NCBI GenBank assembly: GCA_004352715.1
Contig: SCFE01000007.1
Location: forward strand, 215,529 to 279,528
Origin: Hofstenia miamia
Taxonomy: Eukaryota > Xenacoelomorpha > Acoela
Direction of reading: 5' to 3'
DNA: 64,000 nt
The translations under genes and the position numbers were made by a program. This document shows positions 1-11,089 of the stretch, piece by piece (position 1 is the stretch's first letter; the number at the start of each line of letters is the position of its first letter). Under the pieces are notes generated by a model, which had not been told where the DNA came from, made no database searches, and saw only the letters and a program-made list of their open reading frames with translations.

Positions 1-1193
1 GTTACATTTTGTAGACTTATTCCAATCCTAGCATCTTTTACTTGAATATTATTAGCCCTAATTACACATTTGTTACGCTAATGCTGTGCTTTACACAAGT
101 ATATTTATTTCATTGAAGGATCTAATTAATTACTGAGGGGCTTCTTTAATGCGATCTAAAAAAATTTATTACATTGCTTTTGAAATTTTAGCAAAATGTT
201 GGTGATCTTGACCCAAATCTGAGGTCATGCCCGCTTTGATAAGCAAAATATTGAATTCTCAGATCCTTAAAAGAGATTAATAAAATTTTGAGATTTTAGT
301 TAACTCGCATTATGAAAAAATATAATTTAATTGCTGATTTTTATTTTAGAAGTAAGTCTTCAAGAATATCAGTCTACTGATGATCACGTCTATGCGGAGT
401 TTGATGCACGTAAGAAGCATTCAGTTATATAAAACTTTCTACTAATCAATGCTATATTTATTTTGAATAAATTTTTGGAAAATTCAAAATGTTAAACAAT
501 TCTCAATTTTGTTAAAATTTACCATGAGCTCTCTAAGAAAATATTTTCTCAAAAATTGACCATTCTCAATCCTTAAATAATGCAATGTTTATGAACTCAC
601 CTTCTCAACGTTGAATGGCAATCGTACCATTTTTGCTACAGTAACATTGATTTATTGGCATAAACTTCTTAGAATTGAAAGGTGGTCATTTCATAACCAA
701 TTTCACAGCGGTTAGTGAACCCCTCTTGCAATATTTCTTATGCATTGATTCACATGAGATATCCATTAAGGCAATATTTTTCAGTATAATAAAGTTATGT
801 CTTAAAAGAGTTGAGAAGCATATTTTATTTCAAAAATTTTTGGTGACATAAAACTTAGAACAGTTTTTAAAAGATATCCATCACGTTAAATTTCTAGTTA
901 TTGGCAATGTAAAATTTTTGAAATTTTAGCAAAATATAATAATTAATAATTAGTTTATGCATATTTTACTATGTGCTTATTGCAGAAAATTGCAAATAAT
1001 TGACGAATAGAAATTCTTTGTTGTATAATTTTTTAATTAATTGAAAGAAGAACATCGTGAATTGTTGAAATGCAATTATATACAATGAAGTTTTCGAGCG
1101 AAAATGATTTTGGTTGTGTCAATAAATCCGTAGCAACATATATATTTAACTCAATGCTATCTGTCTGAAACTTATGTGATAAACGTCATTACA
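1..1193 (+). repeat. Left copy of a >1.19-kb segmental duplication (receptor 3' region)
   Basis: This block aligns almost base for base with 54121-55312, apart from scattered substitutions and one replaced stretch of about 25 bases near 1115-1145. It carries the same tail exon (350-409) and the same intron sequence on both sides. Homology already runs at base 1, so the copy probably extends past the left edge. It ends at a 1000-base N run. The simplest reading is the 3' part of a tandem paralogue of the 35-57 kb receptor. An allelic or assembly duplicate cannot be excluded. Confidence 0.9.
350..409 (+). CDS. Cytoplasmic tyrosine-motif exon of an upstream paralogous receptor
   Basis: The acceptor TTTTAG ends at 349 and the donor GTAAGA begins at 410. 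The exon is 60 bp and phase 1 at both ends. It reads VSLQEYQSTDDHVYAEFDA, against VSLQEYQSADNHVYEEFDA in the copy at 54467-54526. The acidic-His-Val-Tyr core is kept, while A/D/T changes surround it. The rest of this gene lies left of the window or in the following gap. Its intact frame and splice sites suggest it is still functional. Confidence 0.75.
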
Positions 1194-2193
1194 NNNNNNN
1201 NNNNNNNNNNNNNNNNNNNNNNNNNNNNNNNNNNNNNNNNNNNNNNNNNNNNNNNNNNNNNNNNNNNNNNNNNNNNNNNNNNNNNNNNNNNNNNNNNNNN
1301 NNNNNNNNNNNNNNNNNNNNNNNNNNNNNNNNNNNNNNNNNNNNNNNNNNNNNNNNNNNNNNNNNNNNNNNNNNNNNNNNNNNNNNNNNNNNNNNNNNNN
1401 NNNNNNNNNNNNNNNNNNNNNNNNNNNNNNNNNNNNNNNNNNNNNNNNNNNNNNNNNNNNNNNNNNNNNNNNNNNNNNNNNNNNNNNNNNNNNNNNNNNN
1501 NNNNNNNNNNNNNNNNNNNNNNNNNNNNNNNNNNNNNNNNNNNNNNNNNNNNNNNNNNNNNNNNNNNNNNNNNNNNNNNNNNNNNNNNNNNNNNNNNNNN
1601 NNNNNNNNNNNNNNNNNNNNNNNNNNNNNNNNNNNNNNNNNNNNNNNNNNNNNNNNNNNNNNNNNNNNNNNNNNNNNNNNNNNNNNNNNNNNNNNNNNNN
1701 NNNNNNNNNNNNNNNNNNNNNNNNNNNNNNNNNNNNNNNNNNNNNNNNNNNNNNNNNNNNNNNNNNNNNNNNNNNNNNNNNNNNNNNNNNNNNNNNNNNN
1801 NNNNNNNNNNNNNNNNNNNNNNNNNNNNNNNNNNNNNNNNNNNNNNNNNNNNNNNNNNNNNNNNNNNNNNNNNNNNNNNNNNNNNNNNNNNNNNNNNNNN
1901 NNNNNNNNNNNNNNNNNNNNNNNNNNNNNNNNNNNNNNNNNNNNNNNNNNNNNNNNNNNNNNNNNNNNNNNNNNNNNNNNNNNNNNNNNNNNNNNNNNNN
2001 NNNNNNNNNNNNNNNNNNNNNNNNNNNNNNNNNNNNNNNNNNNNNNNNNNNNNNNNNNNNNNNNNNNNNNNNNNNNNNNNNNNNNNNNNNNNNNNNNNNN
2101 NNNNNNNNNNNNNNNNNNNNNNNNNNNNNNNNNNNNNNNNNNNNNNNNNNNNNNNNNNNNNNNNNNNNNNNNNNNNNNNNNNNNNNNNNNNNN
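1194..2193. other. Assembly gap (1000 N)
   Basis: A run of exactly 1000 N, the usual fixed-size placeholder. The right flank begins with TATATAT. The distance between the paralogous tail at the left and what follows is therefore unknown. Confidence 0.99.
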
Positions 2194-2768
2194 TATATAT
2201 GGATGAATAGTCCCATTTGTGACATCTAATATCAAATAGCAATTTTGTTATGACCAATATATTGGTGCATCTTCTTACGGTGTAGCAACAACTCAATAAT
2301 TTACAGAATGTTAGTGATACATAACAGTTTACTAAAGGAGTTTTGCAATATATTGTGGCCATACATATATGACTTTAATTTATTTATCTTATTCTCTAAA
2401 AGTGTACTTTTATTGTGAACAATTCTGGAAATTTGAAATATCCTTGGTTGAGGTAAGGCTCAACAGTATTCCAAAATTCTATTATGTATGCATTAGCTGC
2501 TCCAACAAATAGTAATTTTGGTTCAACTTATAGTCAGCTTAGTGAGTTATGAAGGCCCACTGTCCCAAAAGTTTATGTGACGTGGCTAGTATATGACTAG
2601 GGCAAAATCCAATTAAACTAAGTTCTGACTATAGCCAGCGAAATACTTGTCCTGCAGAACCATAATCACTAGTTCTAAGAGTTATGGAAAGAACTGGACA
2701 TTTATGAAAAATTATGGAAATGCTTTTGAAATAGTTGTGGAAATGGAATAGAAATAGAAAACAATTTT
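2194..2768. other. Gene-free AT-rich stretch
   Basis: No ORF, domain or transposon signature could be supported here. The stretch 2690-2760 contains TGGAAATGGAA-type words that recur in inverted form near 9330-9400 and 12020-12060, suggesting scraps of a dispersed repeat. Confidence 0.5.
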
Positions 2769-3093
2769 ACTTCCATTTGCAAACCTGGCTTAAATGAAGT
2801 TTAATTAGTTTTTTAAGAAACTCGTTTAGTAGGGCTAAATAGTTCTATTTAACCTTTTTTCTAAACAGCTTTCAATTCAGAAAGTTTACAAATAAATTCT
2901 CTATTACTAATCTGTCTTTCTAGTTCTAGCNACTTCCATTTGCAAGCCTGGCTTAAATGAAGTTTAATTAGTTTTTTAAGGAACTCGTTTAGTAGGGCTA
3001 AATAATTCTATTTAACTTTTTTTCTAAACAGCTTTCAATTCAGAAAGTTTACATATAAATTCTCTATTACTAATCTGTCTTTCTAGTTCTAGC
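2769..3093. repeat. 162-bp direct duplication joined by a single N
   Basis: Bases 2769-2930 and 2932-3093 are nearly identical 162-bp copies separated by one N at 2931. The same arrangement occurs at 13856. It is the signature of two contig ends that overlap but were not merged, so this is probably an artefact. Confidence 0.85.
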
Positions 3094-3230
3094 CTTGAGA
3101 ATATCATTAACGTTTAGCAGGTCTAACTGATTTTTTTCTGATGCCATAGAAGAATCAACAAGTTGCAATACAACCCAAGGTTTTAATTTCCAAATCATTA
3201 CCTAGTGAATCTCAATTTTCTATCCTGTTT

Positions 3231-3426
3231 CAGGGACGTATGCAGAAATTTCTAATAGGGAAAATCTCTGTTGTGATCATATAAGTGACCAAAATCACAG
3301 TTAAGCCCATGAAATTTATCAAAATATTCAAAAATAAACCTTTCTAAATTATTTTAATTTTTTTGCCGAAAATGGTTTAATTTAACCAATCAAAATCGAT
3401 TTTGAAGCTCCCTTCTGTACACCACT
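3231..3426. mobile_element. Small hAT-like MITE
   Basis: The left end CAGGGACGTATGCAGAA and the inverted right end (TTCTGTACACCACTT) form imperfect terminal inverted repeats of the same family as the elements at 34179 and 62081. The 8-base flanks (TCCTGTTT and CTATGTTT) match only partly. The interior resembles the right part of the 34179-34582 element (the CCAATCAAAATCGA/CCAGTCAAAATCAA segment). Confidence 0.5.
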
Positions 3427-4428
3427 TCTATGTTTTATTAATCTCATCTTTGTATTGCTTTGTATTTGACATGAATTATTTTGCTTTCAACTACCATTTT
3501 AATATACCACTAAAAATTGGTCAAAAATAAATTCAGCCTAGTGAAAGTCAGAATAGAAAATACATATTTCCACTTTCTTGGTGAAGCATTTGCATTCATG
3601 TGGCTGTTGTTTCCAGCAAATGATCTCGTAGTAAGCTCAGAATGATAAAGAATTGGTTGAAAACAATGATGAGTGATGATTGACTAGAAAACCTTTTGCT
3701 CTTATATTGCGAAATATATTTGAAAGAACATTTGAAAATGGGTAGTGTAATATAAACTTATCATTACAATTGAAGAAACAGTCATTGGGTTTTTATATGT
3801 GGAGTTGAAGTTTTCACATCATATTGATTTGTCAACTAAGTTTTGCTTATGTACATAGACTTTTAGCAGAAACATTTTTACCATTGAATTAGGGTAGGGG
3901 ACATTTAATGATTTTAATTTTACATGATAAATTTCAATAAGATTGTGTGAGATAGACTTTTGCTTTGAAGCATAAATTGTTTTGTAACGAATATAGAATG
4001 TAATTTTAGACTACATGCAAGATATTTTTATCGTTTTGTCAACATTAGGAAATCTATAATTACGATAGTTAAATAACAAAGGCAAACATTTGCATGATCA
4101 AGAGATGGTAAAACTGCTCTGGCATTGATATTTTCCAGGGCATTTAATCGTAGTGTTTGACTGAGAGCATTATTTGATTTTTCCCATGTTTGCTGATCAA
4201 TTTCAAGGTACATTTTTTGACCAACTTGCGGTAACAAGAGTGAGCCTACCTTGTGAAAAACTAAGTTGAATTTCAAATTTTATAGATTTTCTATCACCAA
4301 ACATACTCCTTTATGTCTTATATATTATTTTGCATATTTTGTTAATTATTATATTGGCTATCAAGAATGCACTATACTATAGTAGGCTTAAAGAATTAAA
4401 CTGACACGAATCTAGTTGTCACTATTAA
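3427..4428. other. Gene-free interval
   Basis: An open frame on the minus strand at 4028-4276 (82 codons) shows no recognisable domain and no splice context. I do not call a gene here. Confidence 0.4.
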
Positions 4429-4489
4429 AGGGGCAGCAATTTTGCTAATGCACCCCCTTATATATTTTTTCTTGCTGGGCCCCTGGGTA
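4429..4489. mobile_element. Solo terminus of the GGGGCCCA-type hAT-like element
   Basis: This stretch (GGGGCAGCAATTTTGC, then ATGCACCCCC, then GCTGGGCCCCTG) matches the inverted left end and the right end of the 1.75-kb element at 38906-40655. The partner end was not found, so this is a fragment or an element lost in the neighbouring gap. Confidence 0.55.
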
Positions 4490-4715
4490 CATGTTTTTTT
4501 CTTACAGAATTTGGAGACATGCCTATTGTACGATTTACTCTGGAATTTAAAACACCAACAATTTGTTGAAGTTTATCCATATATTTATAACCCTCGCTAA
4601 AGTGTAGATACTTGAATAGAATTTCTTTCAAACTCCTTATTACTCTTTCCGCACACACTGCTTTCATGTTTGAATTTGTGCTATACACTGTTATATTATT
4701 TCTATTACAGAAATC
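4458..4715 (-). pseudogene. Maverick/Polinton-type integrase, C-terminal fragment
   Basis: The minus-strand frame contains FCNRNNITVYSTNSNMKAV followed by AERVIRSLKEILFKYL and, further on, LNSRVNRTIGMSPNSV. This order (Y-S-x-x-S-x-MKA, then ER-x-IRSLK, then LNSR-x-NR-x-I-x-x-x-P) is typical of retroviral-like DDE integrases carried by Maverick/Polinton-type and related animal elements. The Glu of the ER motif is the expected catalytic Glu; the two catalytic Asp would lie in the adjacent gap (4716-5469). The frame stops at 4458. Whether the missing part is intact is unknown. Family level is fairly sure, exact superfamily less so. Confidence 0.7.
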
Positions 4716-5469
4716 NNNNNNNNNNNNNNNNNNNNNNNNNNNNNNNNNNNNNNNNNNNNNNNNNNNNNNNNNNNNNNNNNNNNNNNNNNNNNNNNNNNNN
4801 NNNNNNNNNNNNNNNNNNNNNNNNNNNNNNNNNNNNNNNNNNNNNNNNNNNNNNNNNNNNNNNNNNNNNNNNNNNNNNNNNNNNNNNNNNNNNNNNNNNN
4901 NNNNNNNNNNNNNNNNNNNNNNNNNNNNNNNNNNNNNNNNNNNNNNNNNNNNNNNNNNNNNNNNNNNNNNNNNNNNNNNNNNNNNNNNNNNNNNNNNNNN
5001 NNNNNNNNNNNNNNNNNNNNNNNNNNNNNNNNNNNNNNNNNNNNNNNNNNNNNNNNNNNNNNNNNNNNNNNNNNNNNNNNNNNNNNNNNNNNNNNNNNNN
5101 NNNNNNNNNNNNNNNNNNNNNNNNNNNNNNNNNNNNNNNNNNNNNNNNNNNNNNNNNNNNNNNNNNNNNNNNNNNNNNNNNNNNNNNNNNNNNNNNNNNN
5201 NNNNNNNNNNNNNNNNNNNNNNNNNNNNNNNNNNNNNNNNNNNNNNNNNNNNNNNNNNNNNNNNNNNNNNNNNNNNNNNNNNNNNNNNNNNNNNNNNNNN
5301 NNNNNNNNNNNNNNNNNNNNNNNNNNNNNNNNNNNNNNNNNNNNNNNNNNNNNNNNNNNNNNNNNNNNNNNNNNNNNNNNNNNNNNNNNNNNNNNNNNNN
5401 NNNNNNNNNNNNNNNNNNNNNNNNNNNNNNNNNNNNNNNNNNNNNNNNNNNNNNNNNNNNNNNNNNNNN
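4716..5469. other. Assembly gap (754 N)
   Basis: N run beginning inside the integrase frame and ending at a (TA)n microsatellite (5470-5500). It probably hides the rest of the integrase element. Confidence 0.99.

Positions 5470-5501
<32 letters not shown>
5470..5501. repeat. (TA)n microsatellite
   Basis: Uninterrupted alternating T and A directly next to the gap. It gives the meaningless IYIYIY open frames on either strand. Confidence 0.95.
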
Positions 5502-5503
<2 letters not shown>

Positions 5504-5683
5504 GCACTTAAGAACTAGTTAGTGAAAATTATGTAATTTCTAAGACACATTCCATTATAAGTGCACTGTAGTTCGTTTGCATTTCTGCGGGATATGCAAT
5601 ATCCAATTATATGAAATAAAATAAAAACCGAAGTTAACCTACAGCTCAATTTTTTATGAGCTGTTTAATATTAATTGATTTAG

Positions 5684-5792
5684 AAGAGGATAAAAATGAA
5701 TTCAATTTGCGGCTTATTTGGACTAATTACTATAGTTGTCATCAATATCAAAAGCATTATTTTTGTAGTGGGCATTATTCTGCATTGCAATT
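5684..5792 (+). pseudogene. Decayed transmembrane exon of a receptor paralogue
   Basis: The acceptor GATTTAG ends at 5683 and the donor GTAAGT starts at 5793. The start resembles the transmembrane exon at 52715 when read in phase 1 (EDKNEFNLRL beside KGENASSLKR), but the hydrophobic run (GLFGLITIVVINIKSIIFVV) is in another frame. Its length, 109 bp, is not a multiple of three, unlike every exon of the intact gene. A one-base frameshift in a once-intact exon explains this. The next exon follows after a 37-bp intron, the same size as in the intact gene. Confidence 0.5.
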
Positions 5793-5829
5793 GTAAGTAA
5801 ATCTCAAGTTACATTTATAATGGCTTTAG

Positions 5830-5889
5830 TATTTACAAGAAGCAAACATGAAGAAAGTGGTCTGGAAAATAATCAGCACAATACACCAG
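5830..5889 (+). pseudogene. First-tail exon of the same decayed receptor paralogue
   Basis: Bounded by the acceptor GGCTTTAG and the donor GTATTT; 60 bp, phase 1 at both ends. It ends ENNQHNTPG, which lines up with DNPYNTSG at the end of the exon at 52866-52937: the tyrosine is replaced by His and the spacing to the splice site is kept. Homology to the intact gene's first tail exon is supported by intron length, phase and this C-terminal match. The loss of the tyrosine fits decay. Confidence 0.5.
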
Positions 5890-7487
5890 GTATTTTTATT
5901 TCCCCTTCTGATGCTTGCCTCATAACTAAAGCATTTTTTTGGCCTTAAAAATATTTATTAACTTGTTTTTAAAATTTTTTTTGACTTTTTTGTTTAAAGA
6001 ACACTAGTGGCTGACATCAGTGTAGTTGTATTGCGATTGAAATATTTGTTAATTTTATGGCATAGGGATGAAGTTTGAGGAGCTTGTCTACTGAAGTGGA
6101 TCATATAAGTGGTATGAATGCATGCGATACTTAAAAGGACTGGGCGTAGCCTAAAGTTTAGAGTCCGATCACATTTGAGCTTAAGTTTTCGCCCATGGCC
6201 GTCTCTATAGAATTTGTTGTCAAAATGTTTGACAATACCTGCAAAGGTATTTTTGACAATAACTTGAGATATTTCCGATATTTGGTATTATATTAAGCGG
6301 TTTTCGCTTTTTTGAGATAGTAAATCCCTACATTTATCAACTCCACCCATTTTTTTGTATTTTTAGGCTTCATGAAAACTAAATTTTGTAGAAATAAAAG
6401 CTTTTGCTACTCATAATACTGCTTTCTCTAAAATGTTGATATCATTAGCATTAATTTAGTAACATCTTATTCAGAACATCTTAGAAATGTAGGTGGATTT
6501 ATAGGTAATGTAAAGAATTGCTTTGTATCATGAGATATCGAAACATCGAATTATGCACTTTTCCCAACCTCAGTTATGTTCATCCTTTAATTTAAATCAA
6601 AATTGCTTGTGCTTAGAGCACTCCTTGACTCATTTACAGCCCTGAGCTGAATAGAAATATTTGACGTTTTTTGTTTTTTCATTGTAATAGGATAGCAAAC
6701 AAAACATGACATAATATAATATTACACCAAATATAAAAATAAAATTGGTCCCGATTGAATTCGAAAATTCGGTTGCACTGGTTCCTGTCTGTGTTTCGTA
6801 TTTTTCTTGTGGGGAACACTAGTAACAATGTTGTCAATCTACAATTCAAAGTGTCTTTTTCATTGATAAATGATTGCTCAGCTGTCTTACATGACAGCAA
6901 CAGAATGATATCCACAAACCAACTCAAACTTGCACGAGCGATCATGCCCAGTTAAGGAAATCTATGTTTATTGCAATCAGTCTTTGAAATAATTACAAAC
7001 TTCAAAGCCCTCAAATTTAGTAGACACTTTGGTTGTGAGTTCAGAGCTGTACCTAAAATTTTATTCGATTTTGTATAGTGTACCAGTAACCGGCTGTAGA
7101 GCACTAGATCTTCGCTTCGCAAGTAAACTGGCACATTATTATCACTGGGTAAAATGTAAGCATTCTGTGGTATTGCATGCGAATATCCCCAGAAAAAAGC
7201 TTTGGGTATGGAGACAAGAATTTCATTCCCACTGCAGTCCTGGTAATTAATCCTATAGCTTGGTCTATTTTTCCTAGAAATGTGTATTCACGTATACCCT
7301 GTTCCAATCAGTTTATTCATTGAAGACATTGCGGTCTTCTATATAAAAAATATGATTTATATTTCAATTTTGTAAATCCATATTTTGAAATGAAAATATT
7401 TTGAATGACCACTTAAATTCAAAAGGTGGCGCTCCAACAAATAACAAAGTATTTATTGAATTAATAATTTTATACTTTTAACAATAG
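5890..7487. other. Gene-free interval
   Basis: No further receptor tail exon, transposase or RNA gene could be supported. Short open frames on both strands between 6679 and 7307 overlap each other and show no domain. Confidence 0.45.
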
Positions 7488-8367
7488 TGAATGGTGAAAT
7501 GTATGTGTACAGTCTCTTCGCTTTGTGGGTTATTGGCATCGTTCTTAATAGTCTTATAATAATGGTTTTGCACAAACAGCAAACAGGAAAGTCAGAGGCC
7601 ATGGAGATATACATAAAGTTTGTGGCTTATAGCGATCTTGCATATTGCATTTCAAGAATTGTAATTTTCTACACATTATCCGAGGACATGGTTTCTGAAA
7701 TAGCATTTCTAGTAACTCTATTGGTTTATATTTACTCAGAGTTTGCATCTCTGCTTCTAGTAACGATTGGAAATTTTGAACAGTATTTGGCTATTTGTCA
7801 TCCCATTTTTCATCGACGTCATTACAACCAAAAAGTTCGTTGTAAAATCATTATAGGTATATTACTATTCACTTTAGTTGTTCTCTGCATAATGTTTGCA
7901 TCACTTTTTGTACATTTTTTGTACCTTGTCATCTTGGAGTTTGTTCTCATTATATTTACTATGCTTATTTCTATACTTACTACGATATTTGTATCTGGCC
8001 AGATATATCTTAAAATTAGAATGAGAAGCAAGCAGGAGAGAAAACGAAAACCTCTTCAATCTAGTGTGACAAAGGAGATACTTGCAAATCAGGCTGAAAA
8101 ACGAAAGAGAGATGTTCAGATTCTCATTGTTTTCATTTGTATTGTCATTGGTTATGTATTTATTGCAGTCCCCAACGTAATACTGACTTCTTTACATTTT
8201 ATTATTGACCTAAGCGATGACATGACAAAAGCAACATATGTTTTGAAGGTTTCTACAATTTCAACTTTTGTGTAAAATCTTTGTTGCATCTTGCAATTAG
8301 ACATCAGTTCAGGAATGAAACTCTAAAATTCACTCGAACTAGTTTTTGGTGTTGCTTGAAGAAATGA
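7488..8367 (+). pseudogene. Rhodopsin-class (class A-like) GPCR with a C-terminal frameshift
   Basis: An exon-like frame follows the acceptor CAATAG (phase 1); the first in-frame ATG is at 7499. Seven-helix features in order: TM1 with G-x-x-x-N (GIVLNSLIIMVL), TM2 with VAYSDLAYC (the usual Asp), TM3 ending FEQYLAICHP in place of D/E-R-Y, TM4 and TM5 almost without a loop between them, a basic third loop, and TM6 with VP but no CWxP. The frame stops at 8273-8275 in the middle of TM7. The next frame over (8272-8367) supplies LLHLAIRHQFRNE and a CC tail, exactly what should follow an NPxxY motif. The gene is thus broken by an indel. It lacks the TM3 Cys of the usual disulfide. The ligand is unknown. 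Confidence 0.7.
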
Positions 8368-9908
8368 AGTTCATTTCACTTATTTTCTTAATTACAGATT
8401 TTTAGCATTTTATGACTAAGTAAAATCTATTGAAGTGATATATTGCCTCAGCTCAAAATCAGCATGAACGTGTATATATATGTAAATCTTGATCATGTGC
8501 AAAATATATATTTTGTAATATTCTAATGATTTTAAATTTATTAAATACTTTACTAGTACTTCGAATATATTAAAAATTGTGGCCACTTTTCTCTGAGAAA
8601 ACAAAATGGCAATTGAAATATAATGGCACTTTAATTTCGTTAGAAATTTTGATCTTCAGAAAATAATTCAGCTTCAGCATAATTAATTACAAATTACAAA
8701 TTCCTTAATAAAATGAAGGAATAATATTATATTATTAAATTCCTATGTAAATCAAAACTCACCTTAAATAAAGGATTAATTTCTTAAAATCGATTGAAAA
8801 TACTTCTTAATCTGAGCTATTGATTCAGTAAGCCTCTTCATATTGTTTCAACACTCTCTAATACTGAAACTAATATCAAACTGAATTCGATAAATTTATC
8901 AATAAATAAAGCTCTTAAATTATGTAAGCAAAGTACTTCATTCTCTGCAGATTTTGTCCTTCCTATTTTTCTACATGAACTTGCAAATGAATTTTCCCTT
9001 CACATAAAGATTCTTTTTGAATAAATATAGTGAGATGCTAAACTTACTTCAAGGTCAAGATGGTGATTTAGTGAATGCAAAACTAACCAACTTCAATTTC
9101 AGAACCAGAAAATTTAAAAGTATTGTAATTGGCAGGGAGGCTGTTTACGTGGGGATGCAATTTCTTCTATAGGTACTATATGGCGTTGGAAATTCAAAGT
9201 GAAAATTTCTCAATACTCTAAATTGCTTTGATGTCTAGGGTGTATATTGGTATTTGTGTGTTTTATTTGCAAGTGTAATGCAGATCAACAAAAAAAGTGT
9301 CCTAGTGTATGAAAAACTCTTGCTATTGTCTTCCATTTCCATTCCATTTCCACAACTTTTTTGAAAACATTTCCATTAATTTCGACATCTTTCCATAAAT
9401 CATAGCACTAATGGCTAAGGTTCTATGTAATCAGAATTTTCTTGATTTCAGTCAAATTTAGTCCTGTTCGATTTGGTACTATCACAATCCCATGAAGTTT
9501 TCTGCCAGATAGTCCTAATGGTCCCACAGAATAATTCAATTTTGATCAAAATTGAAAAGGTTCTGAGTAACATTCCGAAATTACAATTCAGTTCAACAAT
9601 TTGCAAAAATTTGATTAGTTGAAACTGCAAAAAAAATTCATAATAGAATTTTGTAACGTATTTGATTCTGGCGTCGTCTATGGTTATTTCAATTTCATAT
9701 ATAGTAATTATTTATTCCAGTCCTGTTCAAAATCGAATTAATATTAAATAATTTCAAGTTATATATATATATGAAAAAATTCTTGCAGTAAACTCACATG
9801 CATTACAAAATTTGTGTAGATAATTCCATTAATTGCAGTCTCATTAAATATTGCAAAATTTATATGTGCGCATACAGTGTTTCAAATAGAATTAAATAAC
9901 GAATGATA
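8270..9908. repeat. Duplication, copy 1 (GPCR 3' end plus flank)
   Basis: Starting at the GTGTAAAA in the GPCR, about 1.64 kb matches 10977-12576 with several percent divergence and small indels. Copy 2 begins immediately after a 1000-N gap, so the duplicated unit may be longer and include the GPCR body. The non-GPCR part shows no coding signal. It holds TTTCCATTTCC-rich scraps. Confidence 0.9.
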
Positions 9909-9951
9909 GATATCGCAAGCAGAGCCAGTCTTTAAATATCTGAAATCCTAG

Positions 9952-9976
9952 CCTATATATATATATATATATATAC
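9952..9976. repeat. (TA)n microsatellite at gap edge
   Basis: Alternating TA up to the N run at 9977. Confidence 0.9.
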
Positions 9977-10976
9977 NNNNNNNNNNNNNNNNNNNNNNNN
10001 NNNNNNNNNNNNNNNNNNNNNNNNNNNNNNNNNNNNNNNNNNNNNNNNNNNNNNNNNNNNNNNNNNNNNNNNNNNNNNNNNNNNNNNNNNNNNNNNNNNN
10101 NNNNNNNNNNNNNNNNNNNNNNNNNNNNNNNNNNNNNNNNNNNNNNNNNNNNNNNNNNNNNNNNNNNNNNNNNNNNNNNNNNNNNNNNNNNNNNNNNNNN
10201 NNNNNNNNNNNNNNNNNNNNNNNNNNNNNNNNNNNNNNNNNNNNNNNNNNNNNNNNNNNNNNNNNNNNNNNNNNNNNNNNNNNNNNNNNNNNNNNNNNNN
10301 NNNNNNNNNNNNNNNNNNNNNNNNNNNNNNNNNNNNNNNNNNNNNNNNNNNNNNNNNNNNNNNNNNNNNNNNNNNNNNNNNNNNNNNNNNNNNNNNNNNN
10401 NNNNNNNNNNNNNNNNNNNNNNNNNNNNNNNNNNNNNNNNNNNNNNNNNNNNNNNNNNNNNNNNNNNNNNNNNNNNNNNNNNNNNNNNNNNNNNNNNNNN
10501 NNNNNNNNNNNNNNNNNNNNNNNNNNNNNNNNNNNNNNNNNNNNNNNNNNNNNNNNNNNNNNNNNNNNNNNNNNNNNNNNNNNNNNNNNNNNNNNNNNNN
10601 NNNNNNNNNNNNNNNNNNNNNNNNNNNNNNNNNNNNNNNNNNNNNNNNNNNNNNNNNNNNNNNNNNNNNNNNNNNNNNNNNNNNNNNNNNNNNNNNNNNN
10701 NNNNNNNNNNNNNNNNNNNNNNNNNNNNNNNNNNNNNNNNNNNNNNNNNNNNNNNNNNNNNNNNNNNNNNNNNNNNNNNNNNNNNNNNNNNNNNNNNNNN
10801 NNNNNNNNNNNNNNNNNNNNNNNNNNNNNNNNNNNNNNNNNNNNNNNNNNNNNNNNNNNNNNNNNNNNNNNNNNNNNNNNNNNNNNNNNNNNNNNNNNNN
10901 NNNNNNNNNNNNNNNNNNNNNNNNNNNNNNNNNNNNNNNNNNNNNNNNNNNNNNNNNNNNNNNNNNNNNNNNNNNN
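9977..10976. other. Assembly gap (1000 N)
   Basis: Fixed-size placeholder between the two copies of the GPCR-linked duplication. The body of the second GPCR copy, if it exists, lies here. Confidence 0.99.
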
Positions 10977-11089
10977 GTGTAAAATTTTTCTTGCATCTTG
11001 CAATTAGACATCAGTTCAGGAATGAAACTCTAAAATTCACTCGAACTAGTTTTTGGTGTTGCTTGAAGGAATGAAGTTCATTGCACTTA
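10977..11089 (+). pseudogene. GPCR 3' fragment, second copy
   Basis: Encodes the start of helix 8 and the Cys-Cys C-terminus of the same GPCR family (RHQFRNE, then WCCLKE and a stop). The upstream helices are missing in the gap. It carries the same TAA interruption as the first copy, so either the lesion predates duplication or both copies use an exon arrangement I do not see. Confidence 0.6.

Noticed and set aside
1146-2362. Long open frames of about 350-400 codons across 1.1-2.4 kb
   Set aside because: They consist almost wholly of the 1000-N gap; only a few real codons flank it.
4028-4276. 82-codon minus-strand frame
   Set aside because: No domain, no splice or start context, and no homologous copy in the window.
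5470-5518. IYIYIY-type open frames here and at 9952, 25440, 53021 and 57659
   Set aside because: Translations of (TA)n microsatellites next to gaps.
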